From Xanthostigma xanthostigma (lineage: Eukaryota > Arthropoda > Insecta > Raphidioptera > Raphidiidae): 64,000 bases of DNA. The notes beneath the pieces were generated by a model that saw only the letters and a program-made list of their open reading frames with translations, had not been told where the DNA came from and did not search any database. This document shows, one piece after another, positions 32,960 to 44,564 of the stretch (positions within the stretch are counted from its first letter, which is position 1; each line of letters opens with the position of its first letter). The position numbers were made by a program, and so were the translations under genes. Location of the stretch: contig OY754465.1 of assembly GCA_963575645.1 (NCBI GenBank), positions 46,712,401-46,776,400 of the forward strand. The letters run 5' to 3'.

Positions 32960-33517
32960 AACTTGTAATGAAACAGACAGATACTCCCAATTTTGTGACA
33001 GTTTATTCGAGTGACGAATCATATTTTGAATGCAAATTTGACAATACGTTTTTTTTCTCTTTTTGAATAGTAATAAATAAATGGAATAAGAATTAGAATT
33101 AATAAATACGTACATGGGTAATTGTTTTGAAGTAAAGGATACAATAAATTAAAGATTTCATTCCATATATTTCTGACAGTCATTTAAAATTTGCATCTAC
33201 ACCTGTTTCAGTCATAAATTGAAGATTTTTCCTTTATACATAAAAATACAGCTGTATATTTACCCTTGTAGGTTTTTGTTATATTTTTCTATCTAAAAAT
33301 ATAAGAATATTATACATTAATATAAAATAGAAATTATCAGTGAAAGAAATACAAAAAACAACCTGTGTATTTGTTGCTAAGTAAAGCAAACGTCAAAATA
33401 ATTCATAACTCCAAAAAGGTGGCTCAGTGCAGTGGCTGAAGCTAGATACCGAGACAATGGAATAATGCATTTTAAAATCATAGTCACAGGTGTTTTTTTC
33501 AAACAATGGGAAAGGGG

Positions 33518-33525
33518 TATAAATA
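33518..33525 (+). promoter_or_regulatory. LTR TATA box
   Basis: TATAAATA preceded by GGGG and followed about 30 bases later by GCAGCCATTGCCG, where transcription would be expected to start. The same arrangement is in the 3' LTR at about 39,311. Confidence 0.6.
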
Positions 33526-34010
33526 GAGCTGCAGAGCGCATTTGCAGCCATTGCCGTTCTGGTTCATTAACCGAACAATATCGAAAAGTGCAATAAGTTC
33601 TGGTTCATTAACCGAACAAGTGTTTTTGGAAGTAATAGGTAAAGAAAATTATAAATTGTTGTTTGAAAAATAAATAGATTGTTTCACTGATGATAAACAT
33701 GCAGAAATCGTAAGCTTAGGAATATTTGTTTTTTTTTTAATATGGAATTATAATCCATATTTTTATAAATATAATAAAACAAATAAAATGTAAAAATCAT
33801 ATATAATAAATTATATTGATTGATTTATGGATAAACATTGGAAAAAGATTTGACGTTTTGATATTTCGTTTGATATTTTGAATTTTTTTGTTTTTTTTTT
33901 AATAAAAATAAATACTGAAGATACCAAGGTTTTTCATTCAGTAGTCCAAATAGTTTTCCTTTCAGAAACTATTTTAAGTTGAATACGTGATTTTCTAATT
34001 ACAAACCGAA

Positions 34011-34560
34011 AAATCACGGAGAGCGCAAGTTCGTTCTCCTGATAAACACACACAAGAATTCCAGCTTTACGGGGATTTGAGTTCTGCTCTGTTTCCCCTA
34101 TTCTGTGATTTCTACATACAGACAATAATCACGGAGGGCACAAGTTTGTTCTCCTGATAACACACACAAGAATTACAGTTTTACGGGGATTTGAGTTCTG
34201 CTCTGTTTCCCCTATTCTGTGATTTCTACATACAGACAATAATCACGGAGGGCGCAAGTTTGTTCTCCTGATAACACACACAAGAATTCCAGCTTTACGG
34301 GGATTTGAGTTCTGCTCTGTTTCCCCTATTCTGTGATTTCTACATACAGACAATAATCACGGAGGGCGCAAGTTTGTTCTCCTGATAACACACACAAGAA
34401 TTCCAGCTTTACGGGGATTTGAGTTCTGCTCTGTTTCCCCTATTCTGTGATTTCTACATACAGACAATAATCACGGAGGGCGCAAGTTTGTTCTCCTGAT
34501 AACACACCCAAGAGTTACAGCTTTACGGGGATTTTGAGTTCTGCTTTTTCCCCTATTCTG
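34011..34560. repeat. Five 114-bp tandem units within the 5' LTR
   Basis: Unit starts, taken at CGGAG, are 34,017, 34,132, 34,246, 34,360 and 34,474, a 114-bp period. Each has AATCACGGAGGGCGCAAGTT, TTCTCCTGATAACACAC, TTTACGGGGATTT and TTTCCCCTATTCTGTGATTT. The units are the source of repeated minus-strand frames that I do not call as genes. Confidence 0.9.
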
Positions 34561-34886
34561 TAACTCTACACTCGAAAGAGAGAATCACGTGAAGAAGCTT
34601 TAATTTTTGAAGTATCACATAAAGTAAAACAAAATAGAGTTGGCTGATCATTATAGTTCGTGGGAGCTGCATCAGCTGGAAGTGGAAAAAAACTCTCTAA
34701 GCATCCCATATCTGTTCGCACCCTCTGATATTTTTGATTGGCAGTTGAACTAGCTTTCTCAGTGCAGTAGGAATAAAACTGATTAAGCATCTAAGTTTAC
34801 GAGCTGCTCAGAGTGGGTCTGTTTTTCTTGTCTGTTTTAAAGTAAGAGGCACGGTCGAAGACACGAAAAAACGGACGCGCGACAGT

Positions 34887-34904
34887 TGGCGACCGTGACA
34901 AAGG
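34887..34904 (+). other. Primer-binding site, tRNA-Arg type
   Basis: TGGCGACCGTGACAAAGG begins two bases after the 5' LTR. TGGCGACCGTGAC is the primer site used with tRNA-Arg by insect elements such as mdg1 and 412, so reverse transcription probably starts from that tRNA. Confidence 0.75.
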
Positions 34905-35109
34905 ACATTTTTATAACGATAGTTTCGAATTATTTGGTACGTGGTAGAGTGGATTAGGCAATCAGCAGAATTTAAATTTAAAGGTGAAAGTAGAATCAGT
35001 AGAACGGCAATCATTAGGATATAAATATATATAGGAAAGCGGTGAAAGTAGTGGAAAACAGGGGGCGATGAATCAAGATCGCGAATTTATAATAACGTAA
35101 CAGAATAAA

Positions 35110-36315
35110 ATGTCGAATAACGAAGAAGTTTTCGAGGGAGAAAAACAGAGTGATTCGACGACGTCGGACTCTGAAATTTCATTCAATGGAATAATGCCAG
35201 ATGGGCAGAATTCACCACTTGCAAATGTGGAAAAGAAGCAACCAGATCCTATGGACCTGATGATGAAGAAGATGATGGAAGCAATAAATAGAATTGAACA
35301 AGAGGCAATAGCGCACATAACAAATGCTATTGAACAATATACATCCAAAGCAGAAGATTTGGAAAATCAGCAAAAGAAAATAAATAATACAAAAATCCAA
35401 GAGCAGAATAGGAGTTGTCACAAAGGGGAGTACATTGAAACGTGTACAGTAAGGCAAATACCATTTCAAAACAAACAACTCGAATTAGTTTCGGAAAAGA
35501 GAGCAGAAGATAACAGCGAGTTTCAAGCGATAAAAAATCAAATAGAGAAATTAGAAATAGCAGTGAAAACAAAAACCAACGGTAATATGAATCAAGAAAA
35601 TAATCCGGTACAAATAAAGAAGTTTTTTGGTTTGAATAGCCAACAGCATCCCGTCGAGTTTATTAAAATGCTTGAGCATCGACTAAGACAGGAAGATATA
35701 GCGATGGTGGGACAAGATTTCAAGTTTTTTATCCGCCAATTTCTAGAAAGAAGTGCTTTAGATTGGCTGGATATAACGGAAGGAAGATTCAATGATTTTG
35801 AAGATTTTAAAGCGGGATTTTTACATTATTTTTGGGGGTCAAATGTTCAAGAAAGAATATACAGAGATTTAATTATGCAACGTACGTATAATTCAAGAAA
35901 CGGAACTATGGCAGAGCATTTTATATATTAGATGAAGAGAACAAGATACTTAGATATACCCATGACTGAAGAATCACTAATACGCCATATTTTTGGACAT
36001 TATCAGAATCCATGGCACAGCCAGTTATTATTAGCCAAAGTGAACAATTCAGCAGAGGCTCTGGATATGTTAACAAGAATCGATAATTCAATACAAGAAC
36101 AATACAATGGGAGAACCGATACGCAAGAAAACAATTATCGGAGAGACATTGGTTATAACAGAAGATATACGGCGCCTAATTATGAAAGAAACAATTCTAA
36201 TTTGAATAATACGCGATTTGATAACCGACCGAATGCAGAAGAGTACGGAAATCGACCTTCTGCTAATAACCAAACTGAGATACAAAGAGCGGGAAACGAC
36301 CGAGCGCGTCAATAG
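35110..36315 (+). pseudogene. gag-like region of the gypsy element (fossil)
   Basis: The capsid-like part is recognisable by FFGLNSQQHPVEFIKMLEHR, FIRQFLERSALDWL and FEDFKAGFLHYFW, the pattern of Ty3/gypsy retrotransposon gag proteins. It is preceded by an acidic and then glutamine-rich N-terminal half and followed by an asparagine/arginine-rich tail. I saw no clear zinc knuckle. Part of a broken element. Confidence 0.75.
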
Positions 36316-36335
36316 ATACTCGAGACTATGGACGC

Positions 36336-37319
36336 GTGGTGCAAGAAACTCGGGTAACCACAAAACCAGAACTGGAGACGATGTCATACAGCAACCCAAC
36401 TAGCGATTTATTGTATGAAGAGACGGCGGTCCATACGAGGACCAAACGACCGCACATTCAAGAAAAAATAAGAAAGAATACGGAAATAGCGTTATTAGAC
36501 ACTGGGTCGGAGATAACTATGATTTCACAGAAAGAAGCACAGCCTATGCTACCAACCAGCGAATCGTTGTATAGCGAGACCGCGGTTCACAAAAAGACCA
36601 CAGGACCGCATATTCAAGATAAAAAAGACAAACTCACTGAGAGGTTATCAAAGAAGAAAACTATTGTAATGAGCGATCACCAAGCACTGACGTTTTTTAA
36701 AATCGCTAGGCCACTAAATAATAGGCTAATGCGATGGGTGCTCTACTTACAAGAGTACCAGGTAAAAATTCGATATAGACCCGGCAAGAAAAAGGTAGTA
36801 GCGGATTGTTTTTCGCAATATTCTCCAATCACAGAGATCAAGGGAAGCATTGAAGTCAGAAAAGTCATCAAGACATCTAAATTAGATATCGCTCCTAAAC
36901 AAGAATTACCAAGAAAGGTTCGAAATATACCGCGACACCAAAAGAAGGAGATAGTCAAATTTCCAGAAAAAGCTAATGTCAAATTTGCAAGAAGGATTGC
37001 GTACGCAAGAGAGAGGCTAGCCAAACGTGCTAAAGCCCGGAAACGACGACATGATTCAGATAAAACTACTCATTTTAAAATTGGAGACCTGGTATTGGAA
37101 CAGGTGAAATTTAAGTCATCCACACTGGACAAAACAATAAAAAAGTTTTTTCTATTATACCAAGGTCCTTACAAGGTGAGTAAAGTTTTGAAAGTCAACG
37201 CTTATGTATTAGTACATCCAGAGACAGAAAAATATCACAGTACCAGAAATGTGATACATCTGAAAAAATACAATCTAGCAAGTAGAGATAATAATCATCG
37301 GATAAAGGAGAATAAATAG
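36336..37319 (+). pseudogene. pol-like remnants: protease, RNase H and integrase C-terminus (fossil)
   Basis: Three pol signatures lie in order. LLDTGSEITMIS is the aspartic protease active-site motif. MSDHQALTFF...RWVLYLQEYQVKIRYRPGKK is the RNase H C-terminal region, with VVADCFSQ in the usual VVADALSR position. YARERLAKRAKARKRRHD and FKIGDLVLEQ...YQGPYKVSKVL...RNVIHLKKY are the integrase C-terminal GPY/F-type region. The whole is shorter than a gypsy pol. Broken. Confidence 0.8.
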
Positions 37320-37380
37320 ATATCTGATGGACTAAGCAATGACGAAAAAAGGCTATACAAAAAGGACCAAGAGAAAAATA

Positions 37381-37870
37381 AGAATAATGAAGTTTCGGAA
37401 GAAGATGTCCCTGATTACGATCACGGGAATTTAGTTTAATAAATAGGTAGGAGAAGAAAAATAAGAATAATGAAGTTTCGGAAGAAGATGTCCCTGATTA
37501 CGATCACGGGAATTTAGTTTAATAAATAGGTAGGAGAAGAAAAATAAGAATAATAAAGTTTCGGAAGAAGATGTCCCTGATTACGATCACGGGAATTTAG
37601 TTTAATAAATAGGTAGGAGAAGAAAAATAAGAATAATGAAGTTTCGGAAGAAGATGTCCCTGATTACGATCACGGGAATTTAGTTTAATAAATAGGTGGA
37701 AGAAGAAAAATAAGAATAATGAAGTTTCGGAAGAAGATGTCCCTGATTACGATCACGGGAATTTAGTTTAATAAATAGGTAGGAGAAGAAAAAAAAAAGA
37801 ATAATGAAGTTTCGGAAGAAGATATCCCTGATTACGATCACGGGAGTTTAGTTTTAATAAGTAGGTGGGC
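37381..37870 (+). repeat. Six 83-bp tandem units in the gypsy element
   Basis: Units begin at AGAATAATGAAGTTTCGG near 37,381, 37,464, 37,547, 37,630, 37,713 and 37,798. Each carries GAAGATGTCCCTGATTACGA, TCACGGGAATTTAGTTTAA and TAAATAGGTAGG. Copies are almost identical. The array lies between pol and the basic ORF. Each unit contains ATCACGG, as do the LTR units. Confidence 0.92.
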
Positions 37871-38118
37871 GAAAAAATATAGATAAATAGAGGGTAAAAA
37901 AAAAGGGAGTAATAGGAGAAACAATAAACCACTAGGAGTTAGACGAAGGAATCCTGGTCATTTTGACACCGATCACGGATTCTAAAAAAATGGTGTATAT
38001 AGATACATGATTCCTGATTTTTGATCACGGAAGCTATATATAAAAGAGAGAAAAATATATATATATTATATTTCTATTATCAAAAGACATACTAAATAAT
38101 AATTTCCAAAACAGTAGA

Positions 38119-38526
38119 ATGGAATGTAATTTATTGGAACTGTTTGATGATAACTGGGTGGACGAGGAGTTCGAGCGCCTCGCCACCCTCTTTCCGGAGC
38201 ACGTGACCCCTATGAAAGTATTAGAAATTCCTAAGGAATTTCTAATAAACCATCAACAAGGGAAGGAAATCGACAAGGGAGAATCCACAAACCGAGAAAA
38301 AGAAAGCGATAAGACAGAAGAGACGAAGCCGACGGGAAGGATGTACCAGGCAGCAGAAAATAATAGAGAAAGAGAAAAACAAAAGGAGAAGAAAAGAGGA
38401 CGAGATAAAAGATGTCGGAGGAACAAGAAATTGAAGAACGGCCGCCGGGTGAGGATCAGGTATATCCAAGGTATCATGTACACTAAGATCCTCAGCCCGG
38501 TGAGGAAAGTGAATGAAAAAGAGTAG
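38119..38526 (+). CDS. Small basic ORF of the gypsy element, function unknown
   Basis: A 135-codon open frame between the tandem array and the polypurine tract. The N-terminus is acidic and hydrophobic (MECNLLELFDDNWVDEEFER), the middle is lysine/glutamate-rich, and the C-terminus is strongly basic (KKRGRDKRCRRNKKLKNGRR). It has no signal peptide, membrane segment or furin-like site, so it is not an envelope gene. The basic tract would suit nucleic-acid binding or nuclear localisation. I recognise no family, and it may be untranslated. Confidence 0.4.
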   Translation: MECNLLELFDDNWVDEEFERLATLFPEHVTPMKVLEIPKEFLINHQQGKEIDKGESTNREKESDKTEETKPTGRMYQAAENNREREKQKEKKRGRDKRCRRNKKLKNGRRVRIRYIQGIMYTKILSPVRKVNEKE

Positions 38527-38740
38527 TTGGTGATAATTTCGAATAATTTTCATTTTTTTTTTTGTTTGCTTTTGTGTTGTGTGCTTAATTAGTTTTTTTT
38601 TGTGATTAGTTTGTTTTAATTTTAAGAAAAAAGTGTTTTAAGAAGGAGAGAAAAAAAAAAGGGAGTATTTTGATCGTAAAAAAGAAAAAATTTATTATTA
38701 TAATAAGAAAGTTTTTTTAAAAAAAAAAAAAAAACTTTTC

Positions 38741-38756
38741 TTGAGGGGGGGGTATC
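38741..38756 (+). other. Polypurine tract region
   Basis: GAGGGGGGGG followed by TATC lies immediately before the 3' LTR, the place for plus-strand priming. Confidence 0.6.
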
Positions 38757-40679
38757 TGTAATGAAACAGACAGATACTCCCAATTTTGTGACAGTTTATT
38801 CGAGTGACGAATCATATTTTGAATGCAAATTTGACAATACGTTTTTTTTTCTCTTTTTGAATAGTAATAAATAAATGGAATAAGAATTAGAATTAATAAA
38901 TACGTACATGGGTAATTGTTTTGAAGTAAAGGATACAATAAATTAAAGATTTCATTCCATATATTTCTGACAGTCATTTAAAATTTGCATCTACACCTGT
39001 TTCAGTCATAAATTGAAGATTTTTCCTTTATACATAAAAATACAGCTGTATATTTACCCTTGTAGGTTTTTGTTATATTTTTCTATCTAAAAATATAAGA
39101 ATATTATACATTAATATAAAATAGAAATTATCAGTGAAAGAAATACAAAAAACAACCTGTGTATTTGTTGCTAAGTAAAGCAAACGTCAAAATAATTCAT
39201 AACTCCAAAAAGGTGGCTCAGTGCAGTGGCTGAAGCTAGATACCGAGACAATGGAATAATGCATTTTAAAATCATAGTCACAGGTGTTTTTTTCAAACAA
39301 TGGGAAAGGGGTATAAATAGAGCTGCAGAGCGCATTTGCAGCCATTGCCGTTCTGGTTCATTAACCGAACAATATCGAAAAGTGCAATAAGTTCTGGTTC
39401 ATTAACCGAACAAGTGTTTTTGGAAGTAATAGGTAAAGAAAATTATAAATTGTTGTTTGAAAAATAAATAGATTGTTTCACTGATGATAAACATGCAGAA
39501 ATCGTAAGCTTAGGAATATTTGTTTTTTTTTTAATATGGAATTATAATCCATATTTTTATAAATATAATAAAACAAATAAAATGTAAAAATCATATATAA
39601 TAAATTATATTGATTGATTTATGGATAAACATTGGAAAAAGATTTGACGTTTTGATATTTCGTTTGATATTTTGAATTTTTTTGTTTTTTTTTTTAATAA
39701 AAATAAATACTGAATATACCAAGGTTTTTCATTCAGTAGTCCAAATAGTTTTCCTTTCAGAAACTATTTTAAGTTGAATACGTGATTTTCTAATTACAAA
39801 CCGAAAAATCACGGAGAGCGCAAGTTCGTTCTCCTGATAAACACACACAAGAATTCCAGCTTTACGGGGATTTGAGTTCTGCTCTGTTTCCCCTATTCTG
39901 TGATTTCTACATACAGACAATAATCACGGAGGGCACAAGTTTGTTCTCCTGATAACACACACAAGAATTACAGTTTTACGGGGATTTGAGTTCTGCTCTG
40001 TTTCCCCTATTCTGTGATTTCTACATACAGACAATAATCACGGAGGGCGCAAGTTTGTTCTCCTGATAACACACACAAGAATTCCAGCTTTACGGGGATT
40101 TGAGTTCTGCTCTGTTTCCCCTATTCTGTGATTTCTACATACAGACAATAATCACGGAGGGCGCAAGTTTGTTCTCCTGATAACACACACAAGAATTCCA
40201 GCTTTACGGGGATTTGAGTTCTGCTCTGTTTCCCCTATTCTGTGATTTCTACATACAGACAATAATCACGGAGGGCGCAAGTTTGTTCTCCTGATAACAC
40301 ACCCAAGAGTTACAGCTTTACGGGGATTTTGAGTTCTGCTTTTTCCCCTATTCTGTAACTCTACACTCGAAAGAGAGAATCACGTGAAGAAGCTTTAATT
40401 TTTGAAGTATCACATAAAGTAAAACAAAATAGAGTTGGCTGATCATTATAGTTCGTGGGAGCTGCATCAGCTGGAAGTGGAAAAAAACTCTCTAAGCATC
40501 CCATATCTGTTCGCACCCTCTGATATTTTTGATTGGCAGTTGAACTAGCTTTTTCAGTGCAGTAGGAATAAAACTGATTAAGCATCTAAGTTTACGAGCT
40601 GCTCAGAGTGGGTCTGTTTTTCTTGTCTGTTTTAAAGTAAGAGGCACGGTCGAAGACACGAAAAAACGGACGCGCGACA
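38757..40679 (+). repeat. 3' LTR of the gypsy element
   Basis: 1923 bp, almost identical to the 5' LTR, with the same TATA box, downstream doublet and five 114-bp units (about 39,806-40,355). It ends GCGCGACA and is followed by the AACT duplication. Confidence 0.92.
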
Positions 40680-40683
40680 AACT

Positions 40684-43600
40684 ATCGAATTTGTAAAATC
40701 GCATTACTTTTGTTTTACTTTACGCACCAGTGCGAAATGGGTCATTTTACAACCGCTGTAAGATATACATACTTGAAAAACAGCCACTTTATAGAGTGTA
40801 GGGCAAAAATAATATATTTTCATGATTTATTAGCGATCATATAATTTTAATAGATAAATGGTTATGCAGCAAAGCGGTATCTATTAAAATGTCTGTGTGT
40901 ACATTTCGTAAAGAAGCTCTAGCAAAAAGTGTTTGTAGTACTTTTGTGCGGGAGTGTACTTGATATTAAATCACAAAAAAAAACTTGAAAAATGGAACAG
41001 TTTGTAATAATTAAAGAAACAAAACCGTGAGGCTCAGTAGAGAGTATAATTTGAAAGAAGTTAAAATAAAATAACGCATTTTCTTTTTGTTCGTCTGGAA
41101 TTGTTGTTAACGCTTTTAGAAAAGCAAAAGCGCCGCGAGTTTTACTGTTTTCGGTTAATAAGTTCTCAAAGCTTCCTCCTTCGTGCTTTCGGCTGTACTT
41201 AAATGTGTTTATAAAACTGTAAGTTGAAAGTTAAAAGCGCTACTTTTAAATGAAAACTTTGAATAAACTTTACAATTGTTAGAAACGAGCGAAAGTCTAC
41301 AACTGTAAACTACACCAACCATTCAAGTTTCATTTAACAACAGATCTGAGCACAAGTTCGCTTATAAACCGTAGAAACATTTTTATTATCACTATCTTTT
41401 GTGCACTTATTTTTCGATATCTATTTAGTATTTTAGATATTACATTATTGCAAGGTTGCAGAAACGATTGTCAAATCATTGCTTTGACAATGACCTTAGA
41501 TTGCGATCTTATCATTGTAGTTTCCATATGTCAGGAGCAGTCTAATGTCGTCTTCAAACTCTCTGTCATCTATAGATTGTACTCACAAAAAAACAAATGA
41601 TTGTTTTGTATAAAGACCACTTTTCAAGCTAAATTGTGATCGAAATGCGTAGGAAAACATAGTTTCAAAGTGAAAACTGTACAGAAAACGATGCTAAATA
41701 CATGAATAGAATAGAATAGGTAATTCTTTATTTGTAGAGCCAAGTACGGATACAGTCGTCAAAACAATTTGAAGAAAAAATCAAATTATATCTGAGATAT
41801 TATAAAGCACAGTTCCTTCAAGATGCGCTTTTAACTTTTTTTAAACTGATTGCCTTTGTGACGGTTTATTTTTTGCGGTAAGGAATGAAACATTTTGAGT
41901 CCTGTATAAGAGACTGTTTTCTCAAAGAGGGCTGCTTTATATTTGAGATAAATTTTTATGTTGCGTGTATCATATTTATTTGGCTCTTTAACGCCAAATG
42001 AGTCATAATTCTTACATGAAAAAGTTAAAACTTTATAGGCATAAATAGGTTAAAAGTTCATTATTTTTACACAAATATCTTTTCAATCGATCAATTATTT
42101 TTGGAGCAGGATCGATTTAAAACTACTATGTTTTTCATATGGAGAAATATTTATGTTCAGAATCTAAGATCATTGTCAATTTAGATTTTCTGACAACGCT
42201 TTCTGCAACTGAGCAAATGTGTTTCGACAAACCAGAAAAAGAAAAACTTCTTTTTACACTGTAGGGTAAAATTCATTCTTCAGATAAAGTGTTGCAAAGT
42301 ACGTATACCATATATTATAATAACCGGCTGTAGAACATTAAGCTAAGGTGACGGCGAGGTAGAACAGTAGTGTAATCGAAGGCTCCATTTCTGTTATCGC
42401 TGCCAATCGGAGCACAACCCCGCGAGGCGAGACTGTGATACGGTGGAGCCGAATATCCACTACGTTCTCAATCGCGTGCGGACCCGCGGGTGGCAGCTAG
42501 TGTGTTATATTTTGGATGCTGATTTTAATATTTCGATTGATAAATATGATTGCGTTTTTTCTTTTTTGTTATACATCTCTCTTCTATTTCTGTCTAGTTG
42601 TCATTGAGGAACATGCAGTATGAGCTACAGATTTTGGTGGGTGACCTAGCGAGAGAGTTTTTATTAGCGAGCAGTTAAACTCTAAATGTGAATACATTAT
42701 TGAAGAACAGGCGTTTCATTTCACTTGCCTTCTTCTTCTTCTTTACCTACATTAAACTTATTTCCTTTTTTAACGACACGGTTATTTGTACTACATGTGT
42801 ATTGCCTTTAATATGCTTTTATATCGGTATTCAGAATTGGAAATCGATATCAATAATTGTTAATTAATCAAGTAATTTATCGTAATTATGTTCATTTATT
42901 ATATTCTTGTGCTAAAATATTTCTATAGCCTAGTCAAGAACTGCGATTCTTGAGAAAAATGGACCCAAGTCTCCGAAAAATATGACACTAGCTTATTCTA
43001 TTCGAAAAAAAATTTCGAAAAAGACGTTTTTTTATTTTTTTCGCCGACAAAAATTGCATTTGTTATTAACAAAAAACGAAAAGTCAAAAAAAAGCTCCTC
43101 AGATTTTTGGCAATTACTCAAAAACTATAAGCGATAGCGGAAGTTCAAAGAAAGATTCTCAAAGAACAGAAAATTTCCAATAATAAAGTCCCACTACCGG
43201 AACTCTATTTATGTTATTTATAGTTTTAATTTAACGTAGAAAATAGGGTTCCGCGCGGCCGTTACAGCTCGAGCGCAACGCCCTGTATAGAAAGTACAAC
43301 ACATAAAATATTTTTTTATAGTAAACTAGTGGCCCGGTTCAGCTTCGCGTTTGCCTATAAAAGATAGATTATTATGGAATAATAGCCGTATTTTTCACGA
43401 GCAGGATTTTCTGGATCGTATCGTGCTGGTCCGTGTAGCTAGTTAAGACGAACAGTATCCCAGTAGCTATATTCTTGAACGTAATTACAATTTGAAGCAA
43501 GATGGAAAAACATGTCCAAAGGAAAGCAGCCAAAATTACTTTTATACATAGTAGCATATGGCATAGCCAATAGGAAATCGTAAGCACAATGTAAAATCAA

Positions 43601-43856
43601 TCTGGAGACAGATTAAGCAATAAGAAGCAGACAATAAGCAATAAGATACAGATGGCGTACATATGAAATGGCAGCCGAAGTACGTACGTACGTACATACA
43701 CACGTTCTTTTAGTGCAGGAAGTATTGCCAAAACATTGCTGTGTTATCTCGTAAAATATACTCACACAGACGTGATTCATATACAGTGCTGGCTCTTAGT
43801 TGATGTGATGGAACTGGGGCGCTATCTGGGGGGAGGAAAAATAATAAAATAAAAAA
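40684..43856. other. Long stretch of old dispersed repeats, no gene
   Basis: 40,684-40,765 is the other side of the repeat into which the gypsy element inserted (GCACCAGTGCGAAATGGGTC; relative at 27.42 kb). 41,705-41,745 (GAATAGAATAGG...CTTTATTTGTAGAGCC) looks like the 3' end of a minus-strand LINE. 42,310-42,510 carries the GGCTCCATTTCTGTTATCGC...GCGAGGCGAGACTGTGAT repeat also seen near 29.5 kb. 43,330 has CCCGGTTCAGCTTCGCG. A TACG microsatellite is at 43,683-43,697. No gene seen. Confidence 0.4.
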
Positions 43857-43969
43857 AATTCCAGCCAATTGGACGACGAGATCATTCCAACATATTATAA
43901 TAAAGAAAATAAAATTTCTGTTAACGCGTGCGGTGACGTGGGTAACGGCTAGTATTAGAATTTATCTAT

Positions 43970-44564
43970 ATAGAGTAAAACCCGTGCACACTGACCAGTG
44001 ATGGATTTACGCCTAGGCCCGTGTGGCCAGGGCATAGGGCGGCAAAATTTTTGAAATGACAAATTTTAGAGGCGAAAAGTAAAAACAATCAATTAAAAAA
44101 ATTGGTTCAGATTAGTTTTCATAAAAATTTGTCTATAGAATATATTATAATTCAATTTATTAATTTATCTCTCAATCTGTATGGGTAAGACAGTTAATTT
44201 TTTAATAGATCAATTATAGTCTTTATCGAGTCGCTTACTTTCTGTTCCTTTAGTGAGATTAATTTATAACTTATTTATCTGTCATGTTTATTAGTTATAT
44301 TTAAAAATTATATTTCAATAAATAAAATTGTTTTTAAATAAAAATATTGGATCAAAATTAATAAAATTAATTTTATCAAAGAGGGCGGCGCATCGAATGG
44401 GGCCTAGGGCGGCAGCAAGCCTGAATCCATCACTGACACATAACCACTTACAGTTCTCGAAAAATAGTGGTCATTGTACAAAGATGTAAGTATAATTAGA
44501 CAGGTTTCTAGACATATTGCTCAAGTTATAGAGTGCAGATCATTTTTACAGGTTTCACTGTAAT
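43970..44564. mobile_element. Possible MITE (TATAGAGTAAAACC ends) carrying a hAT
   Basis: TATAGAGTAAAACC near 43,968 is roughly inverted by GGTTTCACTGTAATA near 44,551-44,565, and TA stands at both edges. Excluding the hAT inside, it is about 155 bp, with an inner GTGGTCA/TGACCA pair. The termini are short and imperfect, so this call is tentative. Confidence 0.4.
43996..44435. mobile_element. hAT-type non-autonomous element, 440 bp
   Basis: Perfect 12-bp termini CAGTGATGGATT and AATCCATCACTG, continuing with CCTAGGCCC/GGGCCTAGGG-type subterminal sequence. The flanks ACACTGAC and ACACATAA agree at only four of eight bases, so the duplication is decayed or the site was altered. No transposase. 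Confidence 0.75.

Larger units (their letters stand above)
32964..34884 (+). repeat. 5' LTR of the gypsy element
   Basis: A long (1921 bp) LTR. TATAAATA at 33,518-33,525 is the likely TATA box. Just downstream GTTCTGGTTCATTAACCGAA occurs twice (33,556 and 33,597), and AATAAA polyadenylation-type signals follow from about 33,668. Positions 34,011-34,560 hold five tandem units of 114 bp. It differs from the 3' LTR by about two substitutions and two homopolymer lengths that I could see. Confidence 0.92.
32960..40683 (+). mobile_element. Ty3/gypsy-type LTR retrotransposon (fossil, young, broken)
   Basis: The element proper is 32,964-40,679 (7.7 kb), with AACT duplicated at both edges (32,960-32,963 and 40,680-40,683). 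Two 1.92-kb LTRs start TGTAATGAAAC and end GCGCGACA. Parts in order are 5' LTR, primer-binding site, gag-like region, protease-like, RNase H-like and integrase-C-terminus-like pol stretches, an 83-bp tandem array, a small basic ORF, a polypurine tract and the 3' LTR. The tRNA-Arg-type primer site and the 4-bp duplication point to Metaviridae, near the insect mdg1/412 side by primer type only. Near-identity of the LTRs indicates recent insertion. The coding region is broken in several places and pol is only partly represented, so it is not autonomous. Confidence 0.93.

Noticed and set aside
33934-34125. Minus-strand 63-codon frame, repeated identically at 39,729-39,920
   Set aside because: It lies in the 114-bp tandem units of both LTRs; duplication explains its conservation, and no family is recognised.
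34011-34560. CRISPR-like regular repeat array
   Set aside because: Units are contiguous 114-bp tandem copies without spacers, inside an LTR of an animal genome.
34566-34790. Minus-strand 74-codon frame, repeated at 40,361-40,585
   Set aside because: Identical only because both LTRs are almost identical; it is in the LTR and antisense to the element.
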